Assembly (NCBI GenBank): GCA_963693365.1
Contig: CAVNZM010000014.1
Coordinates: forward strand, 5,022,001 to 5,086,000
DNA: 64,000 nt
Direction: 5' to 3'
Origin: Amoebidium appalachense
Taxonomy: Eukaryota; Ichthyosporea
Part shown: one piece after another, positions 47,543 through 61,185 of the stretch
Numbering within the stretch: the stretch's first letter is position 1
How the letters are laid out: each line of letters begins with the position of its first letter
The notes under the pieces: generated by a model
Database searches by the model: none
What the model was told of the DNA's origin: nothing
The model's input: the letters and a program-made list of their open reading frames with translations, nothing else
Position numbers and translations under genes: made by a program

Positions 47543-49143
47543 GGGGAGGGGGGGGGAAGGCGGGGAGGGATGCTCATTCGTATACACACGCAGGGCTTGG
47601 AACCTAGAATCAGCCAGGTCTGGGCCGGTTAACATGTCTTCGAATTCGCGCAACGGTAGGAATATAGAATCATCAGCACGTGAATTCGAAAGTCCATGTG
47701 TCATAGTAATAATAAGGATGCATGGCCGGAAACCCGCGCGGGTGACGTGGCTGCGATAGATGATGACTCACTGTGTGTGAAACCGTGACTCAACGTTGGC
47801 AAACAAACCTTTTCTACAAAAAAAGGCTAACCGAGATGAAATAGCCACCATTGCGCCAAAGTGGGATCAAGGTATGCGCAACAAACACGCCAAGTATTAC
47901 AATTGTTATCTGAGAAACCTCGCGCGCGGGTGACACACACTGACACGGCCCGTTTTTGAGGGCCTAGGACACACCAAGAAAACCAATGCCCGTGGCGCGT
48001 TCAGAGTCCACTCGCAACGTAACGCGGGTCACGGTTAGTACGTGCCGTTGCGCGCATGCACGTGCACGTTGACATGCTACACCTAAGCATTTGGCCCCCC
48101 GCATACTGAAAAGAGCTAAGCATGAACTCCCGACCGCTAACTGGCAATACATCAAAACGATTAATTACAAAGTGTATAGTGTTTTTGGTTAGATTTCGAC
48201 AAGGAAACACCGATAACTTGGTGGTGGTTTTTTGTGTGGCCACGGCCCGCGGATTTTCGAAGGCGGTTATATTGCATGCCATTGATCAAAACACAAACCC
48301 ATATATGGTTGTTATGGCACCAAATATAGGCAACAATAAAACCAAATGGATTTCATCCAATCGGATGCCGTCGTCAGACTTGTGAAGAAAGCAGAAAACG
48401 CCTGCGATTGGCTAACCCTGTGAGCGGAATGCAACTGATAAGCGGATGTCGGAATCCTCATCTGTATGGTGGCTTTCAAGTTTTGTAGCACCAAAAAGGC
48501 AACTCCTCCACATTATTCATTAGCGAATTGGGTCAAAATCACGCGTGTGTATGATGGTGTCATGGACACAAGTGTGACAAACAAAACCCATTTGGACGAA
48601 TTCGAATTCACTCAGTCTGTCGGTCGCACATATGTGCCACGCGACTAAAACTGTTTCACAAGTAAAACACACGCATGGTTGCTTTGACTAGCACACTTGC
48701 AAATACTAAAAACAAGTTGTAGAAATAAGTAGCGGTGTATGTTTGGATGTAAGATTATAGAGGGGACAATCGGATGTGTACATAGTGTAGCTCTAGCGAT
48801 TAGGATTACTGTTGTGTTGGGTTAGCAGAATCATGAAGAGTGCTAGCTAGGCAGCTCTGCACAAACAAGCTTGACAAGGGCAACGGGAAATGACGTGTAG
48901 GTGTAAATAGTAGAAAAACAAAAACGCAAGTGAATTCGAAAACACAACTACCAAACACACACACAGAACAACACACACAACATTTTCTCCACCACTCCTC
49001 CAAATTGACACACTTATCCAGTTACCTACAATGCACACGTTGTAAATGCTATCAAACACATGAGCAACTCCACACACAAAGTCGAAAATACCACACTTTA
49101 GGTAAGAGAGAGGGAAAACAGCGGGAGGGGAAAAGAAAAAAAA
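45497..49143. other. Intergenic region before the zinc-finger gene
   Basis: 45497-46080 and 47720-49143 are ordinary-complexity DNA. 46120-46225 is poly(C) plus (CA)n. 46445-47580 is dominated by G-rich homopolymers and a T run at 46793-46811. A possible minus-strand exon lies at 47587-47704. The 240 bp before the ATG at 49144 is CA/A-rich and probably leader sequence. Confidence 0.5.
47587..47704 (-). other. Possible small exon of an unrecognised minus-strand gene
   Basis: The frame starting at the ATG at 47704 encodes MTHGLSNSRADDSIFLPL, then REFEDMLTGPDLADSRFQAL. It has ordinary codon use and reaches a potential donor (gtgtat) just before poly(C). No homology is recognised and no continuation exon is convincing. 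It could equally be chance. Confidence 0.2.
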
Positions 49144-49489
49144 ATGGAACACGAAGGAATGCTCAGCAGTATGTGCCGCGAATACCACCACCCGCACGCA
49201 GGGGGGATGTCGAGTGGAATCAGTCTAGACGGAAGCGGGCTAGACCCACACACAGCCGAATTGGCCTCTGCGCGTCTGTACAACTTGCAACAGCAACTAA
49301 ACCAGTTGATGATGGCACAACAGATGCGCGGTGACTTGGGTGGGAGCATGGGTTTTGACAGTTCAGGAATTTTCAGTCCGGAAACGGGAGGGTTGGGAGG
49401 GATGTCGCAAACGCCGATGGATGTGGACCCGGACACACAGGCGTTGTTGGCGCAGCTGCTGGGTGACCAAGGTGTGTGTGTGTTTTGTT

Positions 49490-49551
<62 letters not shown>

Positions 49552-50244
49552 GTGGTGGTTTCTCCTTGTCTTTTTTCCCGTGTGTTTCCGGTGGATGTTA
49601 TTGTATTTTGTTGCTTTATTTGGCCATGGTACTACTGAGGGTTTTCAGTGTACTGTGGCCTTTAGCTAGGACAGTTTTCTTTCTGTGATTGCCGTGTTTT
49701 ATGAACGAAGCACTTTTGTCCTCTAATTCTTACCACTGCCTTTGTTTTCACTCAGACTAAAAATGGGCAAAAAGACACAATTGCACAGTGAATAACGCTG
49801 TCTTGGTTGGGATGCACTTAAACTACTTGATTTTTGTGGGTCGGAGCATGCTGTTGTTTGGTGGTGGAGCAGGGGGAGATGGTGGAACTAGGGAAAACGT
49901 GCGTTCGTCACTGCTGTTCAAGTTCATGTAAATGCCTGTGGACCATACCTACTTGATTTTTGCATGTCTATGGATGTTTGTAGTTTGTGTGCTGTCTATG
50001 GTTTTGTGTGTGTGTTCCCGTTAAGGCTGGGAATGAAAAGTGTTGACGTACTCTTAAAGGGTGTGAAAATTGTGAGGCTAAACATGTGCGTTTAAGTAGT
50101 GGAAAAGAGAGAATGTACTTCGGAATCAAGAAATGAGAGTCGAAAGACAGCTGTGGCATATCGTTTTGGACGGATAACGATGTAAGACATCGGAAAGAAA
50201 CAGGATAATTGAGTTTTATTGAGGCCATCAGGAGGGCTTTGTGT

Positions 50245-50295
<51 letters not shown>

Positions 50296-51622
50296 GAAGG
50301 GGGGAAGGGGTTTAGGTGGTGGTGGTCATGGGCGTGATGGTTGTGGGTGGGAGAGTGGGCTGCGGAGAGGGGGGGGGGGGGGGGGGGGGGGAGGGGGGGA
50401 GAATGGAAATAGGGAATATTAATGAAAGGTAGATTTCCACAAAGTCTTCTGATAACCTTCCTTGCTACCCCACTTCACCACACCGCCATTCCCCACCCAT
50501 CTTCCACGAACACCACCCTTTTTCGTAATTAAGCACTAACCAACCAATCAAAACACCTTCCAGACGGTTCTCTCGGTATGCTCTCTGGCGACCCGCTCGC
50601 CGCTCTCTCGTCATTGGTCGGTCCGGGCCCTATGAGCGACCATTCGACCAATGGGATCAACCCATCTATTCTTCAGATGCAAAATTCGGCAATTTCGACC
50701 CCCCCGGGGTGTTTTACCGTGGGTGTTCCCCCCCCAGTCAATGTGAACGTGCCCATGGCCCACATGATGACACCCAACACCTCCCCAATGCCGTTTGCGC
50801 AAACGGGTCCTGGCGGCCAACCGAACGTTCCCCATGGTAACCTTTTTTGGTAATAACCCCTCCCCTAGCCCCCTCCCACCCAGCTGCCCCTCTTCTTCTT
50901 CGGATCTATCTATCCGCTGCCTCTCAAAAAGGCCCTGCCCATTTCTCCATCCTCGCGTTAACCCCCCCCCCACCCCACCCCACCCCACCCCACCGTGGCC
51001 CCGCACACCACCATCACCCCACCTCACCCGTCCCCCCCCCCCCCCCCCCCCCACCTTTCCCCTCAAACACTCACAACACGAGTTTTCACCCAGCCAAATC
51101 CCGTCCTCAAAAGATGGAAAAACAAAATATATAACAAAAACATGATCACTTCGGTGGTTGTTTCATATAAAAGAACAGGGGGTTTGGTGCGGAAATGAAG
51201 AAAGCGGGAAATCTGGTTAAACCGACAGTTAGGCACACAGAAAACAGGCACCCAGAAAATAGGCACACAGAAAAGAGGCACACAGAAAATGTGACGGAGA
51301 AGAGGAGAAACAGTTCTTGTGTTTGCTGCTTCTCCCTTTGCTGCTTCCCGGATTGCTAATCTGCTCATGGGTGTATGTGCACCACCCACCATCGGCTCAC
51401 TCCTACGTGACTAGAAATATCTTCCTAGTTTTTAAGTGAACACTTACACTTCCCCCCCCCCCCCCCCCCCTCCCCCCCCGCCCGCCCCTCCCCACAGGAA
51501 TCTAAGGGCTAAGATTGGTGCCTGTCTAACCCCAAGGGCTGCCCCAATTCCCATCAAGTGTAAGAGTGGTGGGTAAGTGCTCCCCCTCCCCCCTCCCCCC
51601 TCCCCCCTCCCTCCGCAATCTC

Positions 51623-51695
<73 letters not shown>

Positions 51696-53477
51696 CCCCC
51701 CCCCCCCCCCCCCCCCCCACACACACACATTCCCTCCTCCTCCCCTCCTCTCTCCTCCTTCTCTCCCCCCCCAAAGGGCATCCCCAGTGCCTCCCAGTCC
51801 TTCTCTTCTCTTATTTATACATCAATAAACCCCGCGATCCTTCACTTCAACCTATGAATGATCCCCTGCTCTCTGATTGCAATCATTAACAGATTCCTGC
51901 CCTTTCTTCTTCCACTTATTAATAAACCCCTCCCTTTTGCTTAATTTTTAAACCCCCACCCCGTCGTATTTCGTATATTCACAAACTCCCGCCTTTTTCC
52001 ACAACAGCCCACCAGCGCCGCCTCTTCCCCCACCACCAGAGGAGAAGAAAGAATCCGACAGTGAAAAATTCGATGATGGTAAGCACCCCCCCCCCTCCCC
52101 CCTCCCCCTCTTCCCCTTCTTCTGGCCGCTTTTTCTCTCATTTTCAACACCCTCTCATGCTCCCGCTCTCGTGTTTCCTTCTACCATATGTGCTCGTCAT
52201 TGTATCCATTCTTTAAAAATCCCTTAAAACCCCTTTCATTCCCTGGTTCTTCCATCTGGAGCTATTTATGGTGCACGTTCCTCCAATTCACACATCCCCA
52301 GTCATTCTCCACGCAAACATTTTGATATTTAGCCACTTACATTTTATTTCAACTACCTTTTGCTAATTACCCCCCATCTCCCTTCAGAAACAATCGACCT
52401 AATACACACATAATCTCTCTAAAGTTCTCTAATCCCTCAGGTTCCATTCAGGAAGCAGCCCCCCCCCCTACAAACACACACGCGCACCCATCAACCAACC
52501 CACCCAAAACACAAACCCACCTCTAACACTCCTTTTTACCATGTATAGCCGCAGCCAAGAAGCAGCGTCGCCGCCGCTCCTTTAAGGAACTGGTACGGGA
52601 CATTCAGTGCCGGCACGACGGATGCAACCGTGTCTATGCAACAGAGAGCTCCCTCCAGACCCACATCCGCTTAAAGCACGGCAACATACGCCCGCCCGGC
52701 GAACCCCCAATCCGCACGCGCCTCCGACGAATGAAAAAGTCGTTTAGCGGCTCAAACCTCTCTGCTATTGGTTCAACGGGAAGCATGCAGGAATTTGCAA
52801 TGGGTATGAAAGGGGGTGATGATAAGACGCCAACCGGATTCGGGTTCGGCGGCCTACAGTCCAATGACAGCATTCTGATTCGTCGGCCAAGAGCCAATAC
52901 CATGCCGGGAATGTACGGAAATAGGGCAAGCGGTAGCGACAGCAGTATGACCCCAGGGGGTATGGGGGGATTGGACCCCCGAAATTCGGAATCTCTTCCC
53001 CCGCTCGGCTCCTCCTCGTCTTCTGCGTCCCTGAGCGCAATGTCCGATTTCGGAAATTTCACGGAATTTTCAGGCATGGCGAAACAAGAGGAGATGGAAA
53101 TGATGCGTCGTGGGTACAATTCGGCCAACAACCTTCAGATGATGTCGGGAAATAACGTTCTCGGATCGCGATCGTTTCCTGCTGTCGAATCGGATTTCCG
53201 TACCAGGGGTATGGATGGGGGGATCAGAAACAACGTAAGTTGGCTCTCGATTGGAGAGGAGGAGGAGGAGGACGACGAGGGATATATTTTCGATGAAAAT
53301 ATGGCTGGGGGGGCTTTTGGAGAGACTCCGGCTATGAACAGGGGGGTCGTACGCATGGAAGATGACGGCGATTCGGAGCCCTTGCCTCTGGATGGGCTCG
53401 AAATTGAGTGGGACGCAAATGAACTGGCGAGTATTTGCAGTGATGTTGATGCTGTAATTTCGGCATGTCAGCAGTAG
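49144..53477 (+). CDS. Single C2H2 zinc-finger, probable transcription factor, four exons
   Basis: Exons 49144-49471, 50564-50849, 52008-52078 and 52549-53477 agree in phase and give 537 aa. The N-terminal half is Met/Gln/Gly/Pro-rich and probably disordered ([30 protein letters not shown]). The basic run [10 protein letters not shown], a likely nuclear signal, leads into one finger [20 protein letters not shown] then HIRLKH, of the form Cys249-x4-Cys254-x12-His267-x4-His272. The C-terminal 250 residues are Ser/Gly/Met-rich with an acidic stretch ([15 protein letters not shown]). The protein ends in a hydrophobic/acidic segment ([19 protein letters not shown]) that looks like an activation or interaction region. 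A sequence-specific DNA-binding role is inferred. Exon 1 ends directly in a (GT)n donor. The exon 2 donor was placed at gtaata (50850) because the alternative at 50837 breaks the phase. Confidence 0.8.
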
Positions 53478-54146
53478 GAACCCCCCCAAATAACACACAC
53501 AAACACACACACACAAGGTCACTTCGAACAATAGTCATTCTATGCAAATGATTCTTTTCAGTATGACCGAGGGTGTGGGTTTTGTAGGGAAATAGTTCCG
53601 TTGAAAAATGTAAAATAGTATGTGCTTGAATAGCGTAGCAGATCGAAATATCACTCTAGGTTTGTGGTGTGTGCGGGTGGTGATTATATCTGCATCTGTG
53701 ATGATAGATAAACCAAAGCATAAGCCACTTGGGGGGGGGGGGGGGGGGGGGGGGGGGATATAACCGAAATTTCGGGCGCATATTTTGTTAACGTGGATTG
53801 CACATGTTTTGTTAGCGTGCATTGCCCTACGGCTTCATCGGCTTTTATGTTCTTTTTTTCGGGATATGTTTTTTCCTTTAGCTTAAGTGTATGCAGCATA
53901 ATCTTTTTAGGGACATGTTGAGACCTTTCCTCTCTCTCAATTCCCATACCGCTTCTTTTTTTTGGGCAGCATATAGGTATGTTACAGTTTCAATTTGTGG
54001 ACTTGGCTTGTGTAATTTGTAAAATGTCGAAAGATGGGAACCGTATGATTGTAGCAAATTGTCACCTAACAGAATTGTGTGAGAGAGTTTGTGTAGCACT
54101 AGGGAGACTCATAGGTGTGCACACCCACAGGCTGAAAGGTACATTT

Positions 54147-54234
<88 letters not shown>

Positions 54235-54254
54235 CGCGTACGCGCGCGTACACG

Positions 54255-54290
54255 TACACGCACATTCTAGCTTCTGTGCACGTGCATCAT

Positions 54291-54343
<53 letters not shown>

Positions 54344-54380
54344 TCTAGCTTCTGTGCACGTGCATCATCATACACACACA
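54255..54380. repeat. Duplicated unique segment embedded in (CA)n
   Basis: The stretch 'cattctagcttctgtgcacg' plus 'tgcatcatcata' occurs twice, each copy flanked by CA repeats. This fits slippage or unequal exchange within the microsatellite. Confidence 0.8.
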
Positions 54381-55044
54381 CACGTACGTGCACAAACACA
54401 GGCACACTCTATCGCACTACCTAGGTAAGTACACAAGGAAATGCGCATGCATTGATTTTGGCGCGCACACAAAATGTTGTATCAGAAATGATAGCCTTGA
54501 AATTTCACACAGTCTGTGGGTTGAAAAGTATATTTGCTTATAATATGTATGATTTACCATAAAGTTGTTACTGTACCAATGCATATATATGGAGTAACTG
54601 ATTAATCAGTATTGTCGATACACATAGGTCGAGATAAATGAACGTAAAGACGCATAACATGGCTACTTGCAGCTACAAAATCAACTTGGACCAATGACGC
54701 ACATAAATACACTGAATACAATGCGGTGAAACATCTACCATGATAACCGGCCAATCAGCAGCGCAGTCTGTTCCTAAGCGCACTCAGCCTGCTACAGTGA
54801 AGAAAGGCCACTGCTGCAGAATCCTTGCAAGTCACAGTAGCAGAGATGTGGCACCAATCTGGAATGAAATTGTTACAGGTGCACAGGAGGGACTGCTGCA
54901 CCCTTTTCAAACACCCTTCACGTACACTTGATCGTGCAGAAGGTGCACTAGTGTGGATGATGGTGATGGTAGCGAAAAGGAACACGGTGGCAATAGAGGC
55001 GGGTTCATAACAAATGTTTTTTTCTTTTTCTTTGTTTTTTCGTC

Positions 55045-55045
<1 letters not shown>

Positions 55046-55120
<75 letters not shown>
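55046..55120. repeat. T32G43 compound homopolymer
   Basis: A run of 32 T passes directly into 43 G. It is the reverse complement of the C-run/A-run tracts seen elsewhere (for example 4514-4578, 14578-14645, 17862-17900). Confidence 0.95.
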
Positions 55121-55121
<1 letters not shown>

Positions 55122-55849
55122 AGGGGTGGCTGTTCGCAGTTTATTCAAAGCATACTCCTGTTTTCATGTATCCACAACATTGAACTAACAAAGTGAACGA
55201 ATACAGTTCCCAATATCAGGGTATGTCATTGATCTACACAATGCAATATTGGTGTACAGTTACTATAACAGGCAAGATGGTTTGTGTGAGTGTGTGTGTG
55301 TGCGCGCGCGCGTTGGCGTGAGGGTGGGCTGATATGGTACATGTGGATTCAAGCATTTGTTGCCATGTCTGAGCATGTGCATGTGTGTGTAAACGTGTAA
55401 ATGCTTGTATCTTGTTTTCGAATGTTCATGTGTTGTGTGTTGCCCGTATACACCCCCCCCCCCCCCCCCCCCCCAAACCACCAAGAAAGTGGTTAATTCT
55501 AAAAATAACATGTGCTACTACACCGACATTCACCGAGACATTCATTATCGTAGGCTCTACACACAACTAATAGTCAATATATACGCAGGTTGAAAGTTTG
55601 TACAAAAGCCAAACCACAGGAATAACACAAACAGAACCACAAACGGAATACGATGACAAAAACCCCAAATAACCAAAGGACAAAGACCCCGACTACTTCA
55701 ACCATATTGTGAAATCGTTCGAATTTCCCAAAACTTAAAGACATAATGGCCTGGTCATAGAGAAAAAAGGAATCTCGAATATACGCCATCTGACAAGTAT
55801 GAATAACGATATCGCTAGAGAGAGAGGGCTGATGAAAGGCGATACGTTC

Positions 55850-55949
<100 letters not shown>

Positions 55950-56109
55950 GCGCGCGTGTGCATGTATGTGTGTATATGTGTGTGTGCGCGCGCCTATCTG
56001 AGAATGCGATATTTCAATCACAAAAGCGTCTGGCTTTGACAGAGCGAGTACATGCGCGACTACGAACCGTAAACAAGATCACAACCACACCCTGTATACA
56101 TGTACACAC

Positions 56110-56212
56110 TTGCGCACGCACGCGTTACGCATGTTTCTGTGTGCGCGCGCGCACACGTTATGCATGTTTCTGTGTGCGTGCGCACACGTTACGCATGTTT
56201 CTGTGTGTGTGT
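56110..56212. repeat. Three-unit minisatellite just 3' of the Ariadne stop codon
   Basis: Three copies of 'cgttacgcatgtttctgtgtg' (the middle one with 'cgttatgcatg') are spaced about 31-33 bp apart. They lie within 150 bp of the stop, probably in the 3' untranslated region. Confidence 0.8.
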
Positions 56213-56241
56213 TGTGTGCTCTCAAGTGTGTTTACACGCAT

Positions 56242-56953
56242 TCACTGCCAGTCCTCCCTGGGCAGGCTGAAATCCCAGTACCCATCCTCATATCCCTTGT
56301 TGACGTGTTCAAGCAACACCTTTCGTCGCGTCTCACAGTACTGCCCCTTGTCGAGCACCTGTGTGCACACAAAAAACAAAAAAAAAAATAAAAAATAGAA
56401 ATAAAAAATGAGCACAAAAAAAAGTAATAAATAAAAAAAATAAAAAAAATAAAAAGATTAGAGACTATAGTCGAAATGGTAGTACTAGATGCCTCGCTCC
56501 TTTTAGTGTCTTTATCTGGTGCTCTCTTTACTATATCTGGCTCCCGGTGCCCTCTCCCGGGGAGAACGAGTTTCGTTTCTTTCTTTCTTTCTTTGATTTT
56601 CTTTTGTTGTTGTTGTTGTTGTTGTTGCGAGGAGAAGGAGGAGGGGAGGAGGGGAGGAGGAGGAGGAGGGGGGGGGGGGGGGGGGGGGAGGGCATTCATG
56701 GATATAGAGGCTGGAGGGAAGAGGCAAAGTGAACGAACTTATTACGTAGAGGTGTTCATTTCCCTAACACGTTTCGACACATAACCTTTCGTGTAATGTT
56801 CCCAAACATCCATTGTCTTATCTCTGCCCGGTCATCCACCTAGCCACCCGGCAACACACAGACACACACACACAACCTTCCCCCCCCCCCCCCCCCCCCC
56901 CCTACACACACACATCCATCCACCTGCCCACCCACACCCAACCATTCTCCCCC

Positions 56954-56984
<31 letters not shown>

Positions 56985-57137
56985 GCACACGCACACGCAC
57001 ACACACACACCTTCTGCTTGATGGATGCTATCTCGTCATCGCTCAGCTCCTGCTCCAGATACCCAGACAGCGTCTCCGTGGCCATCTCGAGATCCTTTAC
57101 AACGCAAAAACAACCAATCAGCCACGAGAATAATATA

Positions 57138-57205
<68 letters not shown>

Positions 57206-57607
57206 GACACCAGTCACTAAACATAGCCATACGGTACTATCCCTCCCCCCACCCCACTGCCGCCTGCCTCAACCGCGGGTGAGCACACCGAGAGCCCCGT
57301 GCTCATGTTGGTAGCATTTGTGCCAAACCTTTTTGTCCATGTGTTTGACGGTTGTCTCTTCTCCTCCCCCCCTCCCCCCCCCCCCCCCCCCACACACACA
57401 CACAAACTCCCGCTTACCCTCTGGTTGTCCTCGAAGATGGCCGACTGGTTGTTCTTGTTGAGGTAGAAGGCAAACACGTACGTGTACTTGAGGGTGTTGC
57501 GGCACTGCGACAGCGTGTCCACGGCCTTGCGCAGGAACTGCACCTCGATCCACGACATGCCGTGCTTCTGCGCATGTACGTGTGTGTGTACGTGTGTGTG
57601 TGTGTGC

Positions 57608-57638
<31 letters not shown>

Positions 57639-57797
57639 GGGGAAGGGGGGTTTGGGGTTGGGGGTTCAAGGGGTGAGAGAGAGCGTGTGGATGTGCGTGT
57701 GTGTGGTGGTGGTGGTGGTGGGAGGGTGTTAGTCAGTAAGTGAGTGAAAGTGTGTGTGCGTTTGTGTGTGTGTGTGTGTGTGTATGTCTGTGTGTAT

Positions 57798-57833
<36 letters not shown>

Positions 57834-57873
57834 CGGTGGTGGTGACTGTGTGTGTGTGTATGTCTGTGTGTAT

Positions 57874-57909
<36 letters not shown>

Positions 57910-57931
57910 CGGTGGTGGTGACTGTGTGTGT

Positions 57932-57976
<45 letters not shown>

Positions 57977-58723
57977 GGGGAGGGAGGGACAATGCGATGC
58001 TAAGTTTTGTGGTGTAAAAGGACCCACACGATGTTTATAATGATAGTATGTTCGTAACAGGGTTGCAACTAACGAAAACAAGGCCGTATCAAGTCGTCTC
58101 CCATCGCCTAGGTCCGAACAATCTGTTTGCGCACAACCCCCCCTCCCCCCTCCCCTTTTGCCCTTCGTTTTCTCTCTCTCCCTCTTCCCCCCCCCCCCCC
58201 CCCCCCCTCTTCTTTTTTGTGTGGTGGTGGTGGTGGTGATGGTCGGAAGGGGGGGGGGGGGGGGGGGGGGGGTTTGAATGCGTCAAAAAGTACGAAGTAC
58301 ACAAGAACAAACGGATAACACGATGCAGAATGCAAGCCATACATAAAGAGTATGCATAATAAGCAGAGCCCGTCCTCAGTGGGGGCCCACGTCATCCACA
58401 GTACCCGAGTTTCGACCTATTCCCCTCGTTAACGAAACCCAAGGGGGGTTATCTGGCATTTCAGAGCTTGTGTTTAGGTGTATGGATTTGTATTTGAGTG
58501 CGGGTATTATGACGGAGTTACGGCGTAAGGAAAGCAAAGTAGATGACAGAGTGGGTGAGTGGTGCGTGCCCTTGTCTGTGTTCGGAGCTGACGGGGGAGG
58601 GGGGCAGGGCGCCAGGGCGGGCAGCCGGGGGGGGGGGGGAGGGGAAGGGGGGGGGGAGGGGGGGGGAAGGGGGAGAGAAGGAGAGAAAGACAGGCAAGGA
58701 GGAAGAGGGGAGGGAGGGAGGGA

Positions 58724-58761
<38 letters not shown>

Positions 58762-59098
58762 CTCAATTTCAACTTACGACTTGCATCTCGTGCATCGTCT
58801 TTTCGACCTTCTCATAGAGGGCCTTTTCCATGCGGCCCGATGCGTCGTGGTTTGCATAGCGGTTGTAGTAGTGCAGGTAGCGCTCAAGGGACACGCGCGC
58901 ATGGCTCTGTGTGTGGAGGGGGTGGAAAAGCAAGTTAGAAGTGGGGGGGGGGGGGGGGGGGGGGAGAAAGAGAAAAAGGGGAGGAAAAAAAAAAAAGAAA
59001 GGGGGGGGGGGGGGGGGGGGGGGGGGGAAGGAGAAGAAGGAAAGAAAGAAAGAAAACAAAGAGGACAGTGCAGGAGAAGGCAGTTCAGAAAGGGAAGG

Positions 59099-59138
<40 letters not shown>

Positions 59139-59164
59139 GGGAGGGGGAAAAAAGGGTGTGTGTG

Positions 59165-59195
<31 letters not shown>

Positions 59196-59312
59196 CGTGT
59201 GTGTGTGCGCGCGTGCGTGTGTGGGGGGGGGGGGGGGGGGGGGGGGGGAAGAGGGGAAAAAAGGGTGTATGTGTGTGTGTGTGTGTGTGCGTGTGTGTGT
59301 GTTTGTGTGTGT

Positions 59313-59350
<38 letters not shown>

Positions 59351-60461
59351 ATGTGTGTGGCAGGGGGGGGGGGGGGAGAGGGAAACCAAGAAAAGAAAAA
59401 TGTGATGTACTCACCGACTCCTTTGCCTGGTTTGCGCCATCCTTCTTCTCGTCAAAGCGGTTGCAGTTGTACCAGCTGCTGCCGTGCGGCTCCCACGGCC
59501 CCATGCACACCCAGCAGAACTCGTACTTGCACGTCTGGCTGCAAATCACAAAGCAAATTAATAAAACGTACATATATATCAAAAAAACTAACCTTACTTG
59601 CACGTCTGGCTGTAAATTGAAAAACAACATTTAGTCCAAAAATACAAAAAATTGCAATTGATTTCCGATCAAAAATACACCGAACAATAATAACTTTCTT
59701 ATTTTGGCAATGGGGAAAGAGAAGGGCGGGAGGGAGGGGGTGGGGAGAGAGGGAGGGAGGGAGGGAGGGAGGAGGGAGGGGGGGGGGGGGGGAGAGAGAG
59801 AGAGTGAGAGAGAGAGGGGGGGGGGGAGAGAGGGTTGAGAGAGAGAGAGAGAGAGAGGGAGAGAGGGAGGGATAGAGAAAAAGGAGGAGCGAGGGAGAGA
59901 GGGAGTGTAAGCAAGTGAAGGGGAGTGAGAAAAAGAGAGAGAGAGGGAGAGAGGGAGAGAGGGAGAGAGACAGAGAGAGAGAGTGTGTGAGAGAAAGAGA
60001 GGGGGAGGGGCAGGAGGGCGGGAGAATTCGTGTGGGAGGGAGGAGAGGGAGGGGAAATGGAAAGGTGCCACAACCAGTAGCAGAAAAGGAGAGCAAATCC
60101 CTCCACACACACACACACACACACACATGTAAAACACCTAGCCGCAGCAAGTACACCCCTGACTCCATTTACGTACTTGCAGCCCCCCCCCCCCCACACA
60201 CCTCTCACCCCCCCCCCCCCCCCCTCCTTCCTCCCCCCCCCCCTCCCCCCCCCTCCCCCCCCTCCCCCCCCCCCCCCCCTCTCTTTCCCCCACCTCACCC
60301 CATCCCTCCACCGACCACCATCCAACCCCTCCCACCTTCTGCATGTCATGTGGTTGCAGCCACCATTTTTTTCGATGGTCGTCTGGCACTTTGGGCACTC
60401 CTAAAAAAGGTAACCAGAGCTTAGTTCATCGTCCACACTCCCTTAGAACAGCGACCAACCC

Positions 60462-60495
<34 letters not shown>

Positions 60496-60750
60496 ACACA
60501 CACACACTCTTTCCCCCATGTCATGAAACCCAAAAATAAATGACACTGGATCCTAAACAAACTGCAGTAGTTGCCCACCCATCCACATCCTGGCACAGGC
60601 ACACCACACAGAAACCATCCCCCCCCCCCCTCCCCCCCCCATCCCATCCAGCAAAAGGCACTACTATCCCCCCCCCCCCCCCCCCCCCCCCACTCTCCCC
60701 TCCATCTCTGACCACCTGCCCCCCCCCCCCCCCCCCCCCCCTCCCTCCCC

Positions 60751-60781
<31 letters not shown>

Positions 60782-61153
60782 GGGGGGGGGGGGAACCCTA
60801 CAAATTATATGAAGCCCCCCCCCCCCCCCCCCCCCCCCCCCAACCCAAAAAAAAAAAAAGTATATGAACCTCCCAACCTCCCCCCCCCCCCCCCCATCCA
60901 AACCTCGCCAAACACCAAACACCCACACCGTACAATCACAAATCAATCGTCACCCATAAAAAAGCATCCCCCCCCCCCCCCCCCCCTCTTTCCTCCCTCC
61001 CTCCATCTTCCTTGGTGCACAGTGCATCTTACCCACAACTACAGACCCAAGATGTTGCCACAACACATCTGTGTTTGCGGATATCCAGTTAGCGGCCAGA
61101 CGCCAAACCCTCGGCACCACAATCACAAAGCATTTGTCAAACACACAAGAGGA

Positions 61154-61185
<32 letters not shown>

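Noticed and set aside
48122-48385. 87-residue plus-strand frame in the gap before the zinc-finger gene
   Set aside because: No recognisable motif, splice context or continuation, and overlapping frames on the other strand are equally open.
50837-50837. Donor for zinc-finger exon 2 at CATG|gtaacc
   Set aside because: It would put the next exon in a frame ending in phase 0, which breaks the phase-1 join to the finger exon. The donor at 50850 keeps all phases.
54740-55010. Overlapping 60-76-residue frames on both strands
   Set aside because: Three overlapping frames are open by chance in a short GC-balanced segment, and none has recognisable content.
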